Shown: positions 8,827 through 18,506, numbered from the stretch's first letter. The stretch is 32,254 bases of DNA from Fidelibacterota bacterium TCS56 (GCA_001577055.1 LSCG01000024.1:1-32254); one strand, 5' to 3'. Numbers and translations are program-made. Notes: generated by a model not told the origin, from the sequence alone.

Positions 8827-9230
8827 GCCGGCAGTAGAATTGCAGCATCGCCGGAGACGACCACCTGATCACCAACTGAACAGACGGTCTCAAAGGTGGC
8901 AATGGGCTTATCCGGGCGGATAGCGGATATTGTTACGCGAGCTTTGACTTCGGCACCCAGTTTCACCGGAGCGGTAAAACGCAGATTCTGACCCAGGTAA
9001 ATCGATCCTTCACCGGGAAATACCGTACCGAAGATCGTGCTGAACAGGCTGCTCACCAGCATTCCATGTACAATCCGGCCTTTAAACTGCGTACGGCTGG
9101 CATAGGCTTCATCCAGATGGACAGGATTTTTATCGCCACTCAATTCAGCGAAAATATCCACTTCCCGGGCGGTAAAAACATGCGTTATTTCAGCCGAATC
9201 TCCGACCTTATAATTGTTATCTGGCTTCAT
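8823..9230 (-). CDS. MaoC-like dehydratase ((R)-specific enoyl-CoA hydratase type)
   Basis: FAELSGDKNPVHLDEAYASRTQFKGRIVHGMLVSSLFSTIFG hot-dog fold motif. Confidence 0.9.
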   Translation of the reverse strand: MKPDNNYKVGDSAEITHVFTAREVDIFAELSGDKNPVHLDEAYASRTQFKGRIVHGMLVSSLFSTIFGTVFPGEGSIYLGQNLRFTAPVKLGAEVKARVTISAIRPDKPIATFETVCSVGDQVVVSGDAAILLPA

Positions 9231-9274
9231 GAGATGATTGGTTGAATTTGAAAAGGATTATGGAGGAACGTGGA

Positions 9275-9775
9275 TTAATCGCTACCGATATTAGCCAGCG
9301 AATCCAGTTGGGCTTCCAACAACAGCTTTTTCCGGTTTAATTCGGCCAGCGTCCGATCTTTCAGGGCCATGCGTTCGTCCATGGTGCGAATAACACGATC
9401 TTTAACGGTCTTTAAATCATTAATAGTATTAGTCAGAGAATCTACCGCCAATTGATGCTGCACCTGATAGTCTTCTTCCAGTTTAACGATTTCAGCTTTC
9501 AGACGCGCACATTCCCGGTCCAGGTCCTGCTTCTCGGTTTCCAATTCATTTAATTGCTCGGAGTTGGCGGCCAGCAGGGCTTTTGTAGATTCCAAATTCT
9601 GGTTGCAGGCGGCAGTTTCAGCCTGTGCCTCTTTCAATTTCCCGGATGAAACACAGGAAACTAGCGCTGCCAGGATAATTAAAATTGTAATCGATTTTAT
9701 TGCCGAAGCTTTGCTAAACACTGGTTTAGCCCTCACCTTTCTTTGCTGAACCACCTTAAAATATATTACAGGCAT
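9275..9775 (-). CDS. Putative coiled-coil lipoprotein
   Basis: Hydrophobic segment ITILIILAALVSC (lipobox-like) followed by a heptad-rich region. Confidence 0.55.
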   Translation of the reverse strand: MPVIYFKVVQQRKVRAKPVFSKASAIKSITILIILAALVSCVSSGKLKEAQAETAACNQNLESTKALLAANSEQLNELETEKQDLDRECARLKAEIVKLEEDYQVQHQLAVDSLTNTINDLKTVKDRVIRTMDERMALKDRTLAELNRKKLLLEAQLDSLANIGSD

Positions 9776-9795
9776 TGCAAAATTAACAGATGAAT

Positions 9796-9921
9796 TTATA
9801 CCGGAGTCACAAAGGCCTGTTTCTTCAACAGGTATCCAATTGCATCGAAAAGAAATCCCACCGCCAATAAGGCGATGGGAAAATGAATAAACAGCGGATG
9901 GATATTATCGGGCCGGTACAT
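9796..9921 (-). pseudogene. Truncated DUF2231-like membrane protein
   Basis: MYRPDNIHPLFIHFPIALLAVGFLFDAIGYLLKKQAFVTPV*; only the first ~40 aa of a longer family. Confidence 0.5.
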
Positions 9922-9934
9922 TGGTAACCGGTAA

Positions 9935-10270
9935 TTACTCCTTGACAGGCGGTTCTTTTTGTCCCTGGTGACAGGTCCAGCAGGTGACCTGATCAGCGCC
10001 ATCCCAATTCAGGAACTCAGTATTGATATTCCGGGTCATCTTCATCATACCACGGGCGGCCAGCTTATGTTTTTTCTGATCCGAACTTTTATCGCTCATA
10101 TTATGGCAAAAAACGCATTTCACGCCCAAGTCGTCAGATATCCGCTCCATGTACATTTTCAATTCCTTTTTAGACGCGGGTTTCATGACCAGCAAGTTTT
10201 TAGGGCCGGTTTGAGCCCATCCGATACCGATAGCGATGATTAATCCCAATATTGTGATTTTCTTGGTCAT
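9935..10270 (-). CDS. Di-heme c-type cytochrome, PRC-cytochrome c subunit-like
   Basis: Signal peptide; two CxxCH motifs (CVFCH, CWTCH), LGVKCVFCHNMSD...ARGMMKMTRNIN pattern. Confidence 0.8.
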   Translation of the reverse strand: MTKKITILGLIIAIGIGWAQTGPKNLLVMKPASKKELKMYMERISDDLGVKCVFCHNMSDKSSDQKKHKLAARGMMKMTRNINTEFLNWDGADQVTCWTCHQGQKEPPVKE

Positions 10271-10282
10271 TTTTCCCTCCTG

Positions 10283-11370
10283 TTAAAACCAGTTGTGAAT
10301 TTGCATCAGAATTTCGGGCTGCCGCCCGTCTTCCGCAACAGATTGTGTTTCGTTAAATCGGGTCTGTAAGACAATTTCCAGCATATTCAGTGGATAGATA
10401 TTCATACCGAAGGTGAAGCGATTAACCGCTCCCGTCAAATTTTCAATTTCCGGATCATAATACTGGAATTCCCCGCTGAGATCCAATCCGGGAATTATCC
10501 GCCACGATAACCGTTGGTAAAGTGCCAGAGACCGGCTGCCGGTGCTATTGTAATTCAAAGCCAGCGCCGCTTCCCCCAGCCAGGTTAGTTTCCATCGATG
10601 GATCCCCCCGTGAACACTGGTTAATGAAATATCATCTTCAGCCAAATAACTGGTACCCAGATATAACTTGCCGGCAGGCATTTCGAAATAATAATCCAGA
10701 TCAAGGTGAAAATGTTGAAAGCCCTGACTAAAACCAGAATTCCACAAACTGCTTTCCTGATTGATGAAAGAACCTCCCACCCAGGCCGACAAATGCAGCA
10801 TTTCTTGGTAATTATAGCCCAATTGCACCACCACCGGTGCTGCCTTCCGGGGAGAAAATGGCAAACCTTCGGTGGCTGTAGGCAGTTTACGCAGACTTAG
10901 ATTACCGCCTCGAACAAATGCCGAATGGTCCGCCAGTCTCAGACCAAAATCCACCGCTTTTTGCCCCGCCAGCAACCAGCCCCCGGCGCCCAGATTTATT
11001 TTGGTCCAGTAGGCTGTGCCGGGTCAGCCGTTCAAATTAAAGCTGAAATATAACTCAGCCATTGAATTTATAATTATTTGGGAATAAATATCGGCCTGCA
11101 TGGGAAAGATTCTCCCCTGCCGGTTTTCATCCCCGTGATAATTCAAGTATTGCACCCGGAAATCACCACCCATACGTACCTGTTCGTCAATTAATCCATC
11201 CCATTCGGGAAGGGTATGCTTACGTCCGTTTACCAACGGTAATTCATCAGCGCCAAAATAGACCAGTCCGTAATCCGTACGGAGGCCACCGCCGGCTGGA
11301 TCCACGTGACAAAGGTTGCAGGAATACCCACTCTCAACAGCGAAACGCGGCTCAGCCCAGACTGTCGCCC
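10283..11370 (-). pseudogene. CxxCH-containing outer-membrane porin-like protein, interrupted by in-frame TGA and lacking its 5' end
   Basis: WAEPRFAVESGYSCNLCHVDPAGGGLRTDYG...ELYFSFNLNG[TGA]PGTAYWTKINLGAGGWLLAGQKAVDFGLRL...; ORFs 11024-11458 and 10283-10975 are in the same frame (11026-10975=51). Confidence 0.75.
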
Positions 11371-11648
11371 GCCGGCATCCGGCTGCCATGATCGGGGGAT
11401 TTATCCAGACGGATTTTGTCGTACAACGGACTGGCAACGGCATCCCCAGGAACGACAATTAACGACCCATATTGATTTCAGTTGCTGGACATGGAACTGC
11501 TATAACTGGTGAGGGTCACTCCGCTGCTGCCGCCATGACAATTAATACAATTGGAATTAAAAACCGGCTGTACCTGACTGGAATAATCCACCTGGGCTGA
11601 TAATAAACAAAACAATGACAGAAACGATAAGATTAACTTTACTTTCAT
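11352..11648 (-). pseudogene. Mono-heme cytochrome c, interrupted by in-frame TGA and 3'-truncated
   Basis: MKVKLILSFLSLFCLLSAQVDYSSQVQPVFNSNCINCHGG...SSSMSSN[TGA]NQYGSLIVVPGDAVASPLYDKIRLDKSPDHGSRMPAGDSLG*. Confidence 0.75.
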
Positions 11649-11734
11649 AATTGTTCCTATCCCCCCTGGTTTATCCCCGTTTGACAGGGTGTAACTATCT
11701 TGCCATAAACCGGTTCCCAAAAATAATCACGGCT

Positions 11735-13273
11735 TTATCCCAACCACAACTGGCGGTCCAGGCTGCGGTACTGGATAGCTTCACTGATGTGGGTTGAACT
11801 GATTTCAGCCTGTCCTTCCAGGTCGGCGATTGTTCGGCCAACTTTCAGGATGCGATCGTACGCACGGGCGGATAACCCCAGTTTTTCCATGGCGGTATTC
11901 AGTAGGCCGGTACTGTCCGCCGATAATTTGCAATGATTATTCAGGTCCGCCGTCTCCATCTGGGAATTGGCGTAAATCGATTGGGCGCTGAAGCGATTTA
12001 ATTGAATTTCCCGGGCTCCTTGTACGCGGCCGCGAATATCCTCGGAGACCTCGCCGGCGGTCATTTGCGATAATTCGGCTACCGGCACCGCCGGGACCTC
12101 AATATGAATATCGATCCGATCCATCAACGGACCGGAAATGCGATTCATGTACCGTTGTATGACGGTCGGGGTGCAACTGCAATCATTATGAGGATCGGTG
12201 GCATATCCACAGGGGCAGGGATTCATGGCGGCTACCAGCATAAATCGCGCCGGATACGACAGGGACATACTGGCCCGGGCGATGGTTACTTCACCGCTTT
12301 CCAGCGGCTGACGCAGGACTTCCAGCACGTTTTTACGGAATTCCGGCAGTTCATCCAGAAACAGCACTCCATTATGGGCCAGGCTGACCTCCCCCGGCCG
12401 CGGTACGGTCCCTCCGCCGATTAATCCCGCATCAGAGATGGAATGGTGCGGTGAACGATAGGGCCGGGTAGCCACCAGGCCTTTTTCGGTCGGCAGGATG
12501 CCCGCCACCGAGTGAATTTTGGTGGATTCCAGCGCCTCGTCCAGCACCAGATCAGGCAGAATGGTGGACAGCCGTTTGGCCAACATGGTCTTGCCGCTGC
12601 CCGGTGGACCAATCATGATCACATTATGACTACCGGCAGCCGCCACTTCCAAAGCCCGTTTAACCTGTTCCTGGCTTTTTACATCGGCAAAATCAACTGT
12701 ATATAGTCGATTGGCATTAAAGATTTCATCACGATTCAAGCGCACCGGTTCAGGCTTTGCTGTGCCGTTCAAGATTGATAAAACTTCATTCAACGATTCG
12801 GCACCCACTACTTTGATCCCATCCACAATGCCCGCTTCACGCACATTTTCCTTTGGCAGAATTATACCGGGGATATGGGCATCACGAGCACTGATCGCCA
12901 GCGGCAGGGCGCCTTTCACCGGTCGTAAACCGCCGTCCAGCGCCAGTTCGCCCAGCAGGATCAATTTTGTCAGCAGATGGCGCTCCACCATTCCGGCGGC
13001 GGCCAGAATACCCACGGCCATGGGCAGATCGAAAGCACTGCCCTCTTTACGAATATCGGCCGGCGCCAGATTGATCGTTACCCGCTTATTGGGAAAATAA
13101 AAGCCGCTGTTGCGGATCGCCGCCCGCACCCGTTCCTTGCTTTCTTTCACCGCTCCCTCCGGTAAACCCACAGTAATAAATTTAGGCAGTTTGGCCCCGG
13201 TAAGATTGGCTTCAACTTCGACGATATAGGCATCGATGCCCATTACGGCGCTGCTCAGTACTTTAGCGTGCAT
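11735..13273 (-). CDS. comM: YifB/ComM family Mg-chelatase-like AAA+ ATPase
   Basis: KFITVGLPEGAVKESKERVRAAI, MIGPPGSGKTMLAKRLSTILP, HHSISDAGLIGGG, AMNPCPCGY. Confidence 0.96.
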   Translation of the reverse strand: MHAKVLSSAVMGIDAYIVEVEANLTGAKLPKFITVGLPEGAVKESKERVRAAIRNSGFYFPNKRVTINLAPADIRKEGSAFDLPMAVGILAAAGMVERHLLTKLILLGELALDGGLRPVKGALPLAISARDAHIPGIILPKENVREAGIVDGIKVVGAESLNEVLSILNGTAKPEPVRLNRDEIFNANRLYTVDFADVKSQEQVKRALEVAAAGSHNVIMIGPPGSGKTMLAKRLSTILPDLVLDEALESTKIHSVAGILPTEKGLVATRPYRSPHHSISDAGLIGGGTVPRPGEVSLAHNGVLFLDELPEFRKNVLEVLRQPLESGEVTIARASMSLSYPARFMLVAAMNPCPCGYATDPHNDCSCTPTVIQRYMNRISGPLMDRIDIHIEVPAVPVAELSQMTAGEVSEDIRGRVQGAREIQLNRFSAQSIYANSQMETADLNNHCKLSADSTGLLNTAMEKLGLSARAYDRILKVGRTIADLEGQAEISSTHISEAIQYRSLDRQLWLG

Positions 13274-13380
13274 TTACCACCCCCGATTGGATTTTGTCTC
13301 ATCCAAAAACAAGTTGTCCCTCCACATATATACGATACCTCCTGATTAAATTTAAACCGTAGTGGCGCAGTGATTACATA

Positions 13381-13818
13381 TCAATCACCCTGCGGTTCAA
13401 TTTTGTCAAAACGCATGTTCTGATATTTTTCCCACATGGATTCACCGGCGGCTTCCTGATAGCGATAGGCGAACTCCAAAGCTTCAATAAAGGGCCGGGA
13501 TTGAAAGTCGGGGTGACTGTAAAATTGATCCACCCAGCCAACAAATTCGCTTACTTCCGTATTTTCCAGTTGATCAAAAATACCATAGACCATTTCCGCC
13601 CGGTTATCATAATACCAGGTCGTAACCTCGTTAAAGCCCAGATCCTGCTTCATGGCGCTGTGCGATTCATATACCTGGGTTAAATATGAAAACAGGAAGA
13701 TTTCCTTCTCACCTGGCGTTAATGTTTTCCAGTAAACCACAACCGGCGAATAGCTTTCACCGCTATCCTGAGCGGTGACCATTGCCAACAATCCCAAAAT
13801 AATTATCAGCTTACGCAT
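13381..13818 (-). CDS. Hypothetical secreted protein
   Basis: Open frame of 145 aa with signal peptide MRKLIIILGLLAMVTAQ; abuts ispG. Confidence 0.6.
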   Translation of the reverse strand: MRKLIIILGLLAMVTAQDSGESYSPVVVYWKTLTPGEKEIFLFSYLTQVYESHSAMKQDLGFNEVTTWYYDNRAEMVYGIFDQLENTEVSEFVGWVDQFYSHPDFQSRPFIEALEFAYRYQEAAGESMWEKYQNMRFDKIEPQGD

Positions 13819-14891
13819 TAGTTATTTCCTTCCGACGACTCATATTTTTCGATTAATTCAAGTAATCGGTCGATGGCTTCTTCTTCACGAACCCGCCCCA
13901 GACTCTTGCCTTTATAATACAGAATTCCACCGCCTTTTCCAAAAGCAATTCCCAAGTCGGTGTGACTGGCTTCACCGGGACCGTTGACTGCGCAACCCAT
14001 CAGGGCCACTGACATTGGTGTTTTCACGTCTTTTAGTTTTTCCTCCATCTCACCGGCGATTTTAAACAGGTCCACCTCCAGCCTTCCACAGGTCGGGCAG
14101 GCCACGATTGTGACCCCTTTACTGGCCAGTCCCAGGGATTTTAAAATCTCGAACCCGGCCTGAACTTCCTCCACGGGATCATCGGTGAGACTGACACGAA
14201 TGGTATCGCCGATTCCTTCCGCCAGCAGGGTTCCGATACCGACTGCCGACTTAATTGTTCCACTGCGGCTGGGCCCGGCCTCCGTCACCCCCAGATGGAG
14301 CGGGTAATCAAATTCTTGAGCAAATAAACGGTAAGCTTCAATCATCAGCGCCGTATCGGAGGATTTTAATGATACCACAATGTCGGTAAAATCAAATTCT
14401 TCACAAATCCTGATATGTCGCCGGGCACTGTCCACCATGGCCTCCGCCGTGGGGAAACCATACTTTTCCAGCAGTTCTTTCTCCAGGCTGCCGGCATTCA
14501 CGCCAATCCGGATTGGCAGCCCGGCTCCCTTGACCTTCGCCAACACCTGGCTGACACGCTCCCGATCGCCGATATTACCGGGATTTATCCTGATTTTATC
14601 CACCCCCGCATCCACCGCTGACAGAGCCATGCGGTAGTCGAAGTGAATATCGGCTACCAGCGGTACCGTCATATTTCTGCGTATTTCCGGTAAGGCGTCG
14701 GCCGCCGCCTGATTCGGCACGGTCACACGAATAATCTGACAACCGGCTTCCTCCAGACGTCGGATCTGTTCTATGGTAGCCTGGGCATCATGGGTTTTGG
14801 TGGTGGTCATGGATTGCACCGGAACCGGCGCCCCATCACCGATTGGCACTTCCCCCACCATCACCTGCCGTGTTTTTCGCCGTTTAATCAT
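13818..14891 (-). CDS. ispG: 4-hydroxy-3-methylbut-2-en-1-yl diphosphate synthase
   Basis: RRKTRQVMVGEVPIGDGAPVPVQSMTTTKTHD..., C-terminal Fe-S motifs ACPTCGR and MGCAVNGPGE. Confidence 0.98.
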   Translation of the reverse strand: MIKRRKTRQVMVGEVPIGDGAPVPVQSMTTTKTHDAQATIEQIRRLEEAGCQIIRVTVPNQAAADALPEIRRNMTVPLVADIHFDYRMALSAVDAGVDKIRINPGNIGDRERVSQVLAKVKGAGLPIRIGVNAGSLEKELLEKYGFPTAEAMVDSARRHIRICEEFDFTDIVVSLKSSDTALMIEAYRLFAQEFDYPLHLGVTEAGPSRSGTIKSAVGIGTLLAEGIGDTIRVSLTDDPVEEVQAGFEILKSLGLASKGVTIVACPTCGRLEVDLFKIAGEMEEKLKDVKTPMSVALMGCAVNGPGEASHTDLGIAFGKGGGILYYKGKSLGRVREEEAIDRLLELIEKYESSEGNN

Positions 14892-14926
14892 TTTATCCTC
14901 AATTCACCGCTTGACATATCCCGAAA

Positions 14927-16042
14927 TTACTGCCGATATGGTTTTTCCAGATAGGTTTGTGCCCAACCCATGGCGTAGCAGTAATTATCCAATTTTATCG
15001 TTTTCCGGTAGTAATCCCGCGCCTGCTCACGGTTCCCGTTTAAATCATTCAGCATTCCCAGCAGCAGATAGGTTTGTCCTAAAACCGCGTCCAGTTCCGC
15101 ACCGTAGATTTGGACACCTTCCAGCAAAATTCGCTCCGCTTCTTCCAATTCACCGCGGGCAAACGTCAAGGCTCCCCGTTCATAGCTCAGATAACCGCCG
15201 AAAGTAATCTGCTGGGCCTGCCGCAGGTCGGGGAATTGTTGCTCCAAACTGTTGATGGTTTGAGCGGCCTGGTCCAAATGACCGGCACGAAGCCGGCATT
15301 CCGCCAGCAGTTGACGATAATACCAGTTGCGGGGAAACTCCCTTGCCAGATCCTGAACATGGGGAATTACCGCTTCGACATCATCCTCGATATAAATATC
15401 CAGATAGGCCAGGATACCTTTGGCTTCCATCCAGGCAAAATCCCCTTCATCGGCGGCCCGCAGGATAGCCTGCCGGCCTTGTTCTTTGGAAGCATCAATC
15501 CCGAAAATCTTCACGGCCAATTTCACCAGTCCACCGGACAGGGCGGCATAATATTTAACGATTCCCACCGGCAGTTGCGCATCGATCAAATCGGGGTTCT
15601 CCCGGGCCACTTCACTGATAATTGAGAATCCCCGGTAAGCGGCAATCAAGGTTTTGATCCACTCTTTGCGTCCCAGATGGATTCGGGCTTCCAGTCCCAC
15701 CGCCGATCCGTAATAGAGACGATAAATCGGTTGATCCGGATATTTGGCCACCAGTTGTTCATACACGGGGATAATCTCGGCTAAATCACCAGCCAGGATG
15801 CGATAATTTTCTTCCACCGGATCGAAAGCCTGACTGTGTTGATAGCGGGCGGCGGCATATACCAGGTGGACGGTCGGATGATCGGGGTAAAGGTTGCGGG
15901 CCGAATCCAGAATCGTTACTGACTGGCCGGTATCATAATTATACCAGGCCCTGATTCCCCGCCACACCGTTTGATCACCATCGGCGGGATAACCGAAAGT
16001 CATCAGTCCGAGAATCAGGAACCAGCTTTTCAAGCGAACCAT
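14927..16042 (-). CDS. TPR-repeat secreted protein
   Basis: Signal peptide MVRLKSWFLILGLMTFGYPADG and repeated TPR-like helices, e.g. AVLGQTYLLLGMLNDLNGNREQARDYYRKTIKL. Confidence 0.75.
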   Translation of the reverse strand: MVRLKSWFLILGLMTFGYPADGDQTVWRGIRAWYNYDTGQSVTILDSARNLYPDHPTVHLVYAAARYQHSQAFDPVEENYRILAGDLAEIIPVYEQLVAKYPDQPIYRLYYGSAVGLEARIHLGRKEWIKTLIAAYRGFSIISEVARENPDLIDAQLPVGIVKYYAALSGGLVKLAVKIFGIDASKEQGRQAILRAADEGDFAWMEAKGILAYLDIYIEDDVEAVIPHVQDLAREFPRNWYYRQLLAECRLRAGHLDQAAQTINSLEQQFPDLRQAQQITFGGYLSYERGALTFARGELEEAERILLEGVQIYGAELDAVLGQTYLLLGMLNDLNGNREQARDYYRKTIKLDNYCYAMGWAQTYLEKPYRQ

Positions 16043-16146
16043 ATTCGGCCCCTGATCCCCCGCCACACCGTTTGATCACCATCGGCGGGATAACCGAAAG
16101 TCATCAGTCCGAGAATTAGGAACCAACTTTTCAAGCGAAACATATT
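15950..16146. repeat. Imperfect tandem duplication (~96 bp, period 101) of the TPR gene 5' end
   Basis: gccacaccgtttgatcaccatcggcgggataaccgaaagtcatcagtccgagaat at 15961 and again at 16062, with a few substitutions. Confidence 0.95.
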
Positions 16147-16175
16147 ATAGAATAAATTGGAAAATCAGTCCAAAA

Positions 16176-17873
16176 TCAACCGCTCTGGCGACTTAGAATG
16201 AGCCAACCCCGGGCGGTATTATTCTCAGGATTCAGCTCCAGGCTGCGTTGCCAGGCGGCCCGGGCCAAACGTCGTTCTCCCATCTTCCAATAGGTCAATC
16301 CCAACTCGGTATAAGCGAGGGCGTCCTTCGGTCGCAATTCCAGTGCCTCCTGCAAACTGGACAGCGATTCCCGGAAGAGGGCCTGGTCCCGATAGTGAAT
16401 TCCCAGAGTCGTAAGTGCCTCCGGCAGCCAGCGATGGGCATCGGAATTGACCGACAGCGCTTTTTCAAATGACGTCCGCCCCAGGGATGATTGTCCCATC
16501 CGGTTATATTCGGTGGCCAGAACATAATAAACCTGTGGCAGGTAATTAAGCACCTCCTGATGGCGTGGAGCGTAATTCAACAAATCTTCCCAGGTGGCGG
16601 CGGCGCGACCCCACTCGCCGGCTTGGTAATAGGATAAGCCCTGTTTATGACGGTATGTAACCGACAGGGGATTCAGCCGAATCACCTGTTGGCAGGCCAG
16701 GGCCGCGTACAGGTAGTTGCTCTCGGCCAAGTATAAATCGGCTTGGGCCTGGTAAACTTCCACATGATCGGGATTAATCGTCAGGGCTTCACGATAGGCC
16801 TGGTGGGCGGCGGGATTGTCACCCATTTCCTCATAAATTTTGCCCTTGATCATGGCAAAGCTGCCCTGCCCGGGGAATTTTTCCAGCCCTACTTTAGCCA
16901 GTGTTAGTGCCGATTTGAGATTCCCATCGTCCAATTCCTGCCTGATATTCTGTAATTGGATCACGGCCTGATCGGTCTCCGGCGTATCCAGCTTTACACC
17001 GGTCTGCGGTTCGGTAACATATCGCGAACTCAGTTCCGGATAAGCCATCACGGCGTCCAGCGTAGCCTGGTGATCCGGATTGCGCTGCAAAGCCTCGCGG
17101 AACGCAGCCCGTGCGTTATGATTCTGACCAATTGCGGAATAAAACGAGCCCAGATAATAATGCACATCAGCATTTTCACTGTGTTGATAGGCCAGCCGTA
17201 AATAGACATCTTTGGCGTCATCCACCCGTTGCAGCCGTTCGTACGCTTTGGCCAATTGGCGCTGCTTGCGGATATCATCAGGCTGGGTGGCGGCCTGTTG
17301 TTCAAGGTTCCCGATATCCGGTATTGTGCGGGAATCCAGCCGTACGATTGTGCGTTTCTGCAGCGGTTGCAGATACCCGGCGGCTTGCTGCATCTGCCGG
17401 TTGCTGCTGGTTAATTGATCAGTCAGAGAATAGATATCATCGGCCAGTTTGACCACATTTACCCGGGGAACGGTTGGTTTACGGCGGGGTGACTGGTCCG
17501 GTTGCCGGCGGGTTCCGGGGCGCGGCCTGGTGGAGGCCTTTCGGCGTGGTGGCCGGCGTGATTGTTCCTTTGCAGCCGGTTGCCGCCGGCGATCGGAATC
17601 GGCGGATTTGGCCCTGGCACTGGGAGGGCGCTGGCGTGGCGTGGCCGAGGTTGGCCGGCGACGTTTATCAGTTGATTTCTGTCGTGCGCCGGTGGGCCGT
17701 GGCTTGCGTGCTTTGGGCTGGGGGCGCGACTTAGTTTTATCCCTGGGTTGGGTGCTGGGCGGCCGTTTTTTATCGGAAGACTGGGCCAGGAGACCGGTCT
17801 GATTCTGTGGACCGCCACCAATCAGGAATAAAACTATAAGCAAATTAATCAATGTTTTTCTGGACATTCCCAT
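16176..17873 (-). CDS. TPR protein with ~100-aa Arg/Pro/Lys-rich N-terminal region
   Basis: Signal peptide, KKRPPSTQPRDKTKSRPQPKARKPRPTG... then many TPR units (AAHQAYREALTINPDHVEVYQAQADLYL). Confidence 0.85.
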   Translation of the reverse strand: MGMSRKTLINLLIVLFLIGGGPQNQTGLLAQSSDKKRPPSTQPRDKTKSRPQPKARKPRPTGARQKSTDKRRRPTSATPRQRPPSARAKSADSDRRRQPAAKEQSRRPPRRKASTRPRPGTRRQPDQSPRRKPTVPRVNVVKLADDIYSLTDQLTSSNRQMQQAAGYLQPLQKRTIVRLDSRTIPDIGNLEQQAATQPDDIRKQRQLAKAYERLQRVDDAKDVYLRLAYQHSENADVHYYLGSFYSAIGQNHNARAAFREALQRNPDHQATLDAVMAYPELSSRYVTEPQTGVKLDTPETDQAVIQLQNIRQELDDGNLKSALTLAKVGLEKFPGQGSFAMIKGKIYEEMGDNPAAHQAYREALTINPDHVEVYQAQADLYLAESNYLYAALACQQVIRLNPLSVTYRHKQGLSYYQAGEWGRAAATWEDLLNYAPRHQEVLNYLPQVYYVLATEYNRMGQSSLGRTSFEKALSVNSDAHRWLPEALTTLGIHYRDQALFRESLSSLQEALELRPKDALAYTELGLTYWKMGERRLARAAWQRSLELNPENNTARGWLILSRQSG

Positions 17874-17957
17874 ATTACCTCGGAGCAGGAATTTACACAA
17901 TCTGGTAAAAATGAAAAGGATTTTTACGCCTGTTTGGCGGTGTTTTTGTCGATGATG

Positions 17958-18497
17958 CTATTTTATTAGCTGGATTATTTTCTTGAAGCGTTCTCCATCC
18001 ACTTCTTTTTGTAGTTCAAACAAGGCGGTTTCCACCGTAGTGATTTCTGCACCTTTCCCGCGGATTTTTTCCAATCCGATGGTGTAATTATGCTTAAAAC
18101 GCGACGATACTGCATCAGCCACAATCTCCACGTGATAGTTATTTGCCAATAAATCCATTGCAGTCTGATAAACACATACATGGGTCTCAATACCACACAG
18201 CAGAATAGAATCTGCCGGATGCTTTTCCAATTCAGTACGGAATTCCGGGCTGCGCCAGCAACTGAAGACCGATTTCGCAACGGGTTTGCGGTCAACTAAT
18301 TCGGCTGCTATTTGCTTTATCGTCGGACCCAGTTTTTCCGGTGTCTGTTCCATCCAGATTATGGGCAGTTCAAACAACCTGGCTCCACGAATCAGGGTAA
18401 CCAGGCTGGCAAACAAACGCTCTTTTTCAAACATCGCCTGAGCCAGATTGCCCTGCACATCAATTACTACCAAAATAGTTGATCTTTTATCCAGCAT
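17958..18497 (-). CDS. Isochorismatase-family cysteine hydrolase
   Basis: LVVIDVQGNLAQAM, CGIETHVCVYQTAMDL. Confidence 0.92.
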   Translation of the reverse strand: MLDKRSTILVVIDVQGNLAQAMFEKERLFASLVTLIRGARLFELPIIWMEQTPEKLGPTIKQIAAELVDRKPVAKSVFSCWRSPEFRTELEKHPADSILLCGIETHVCVYQTAMDLLANNYHVEIVADAVSSRFKHNYTIGLEKIRGKGAEITTVETALFELQKEVDGERFKKIIQLIK

Positions 18498-18506
18498 ATA
18501 AGTCTA

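Noticed and set aside
10283-11720. Genome-wide TGA reassignment suggested by in-frame TGAs
   Set aside because: Apparently intact genes in the window (20596 OCD, 21596 dehydratase, 16176 TPR, 25066 activase) terminate with TGA, so pseudogenisation or local recoding is more likely.
17449-17802. + strand ORFs of 117 and 86 aa opposite the Arg/Pro-rich region
   Set aside because: Shadow of a low-complexity coding region lacking stops in other frames; no signals or family.
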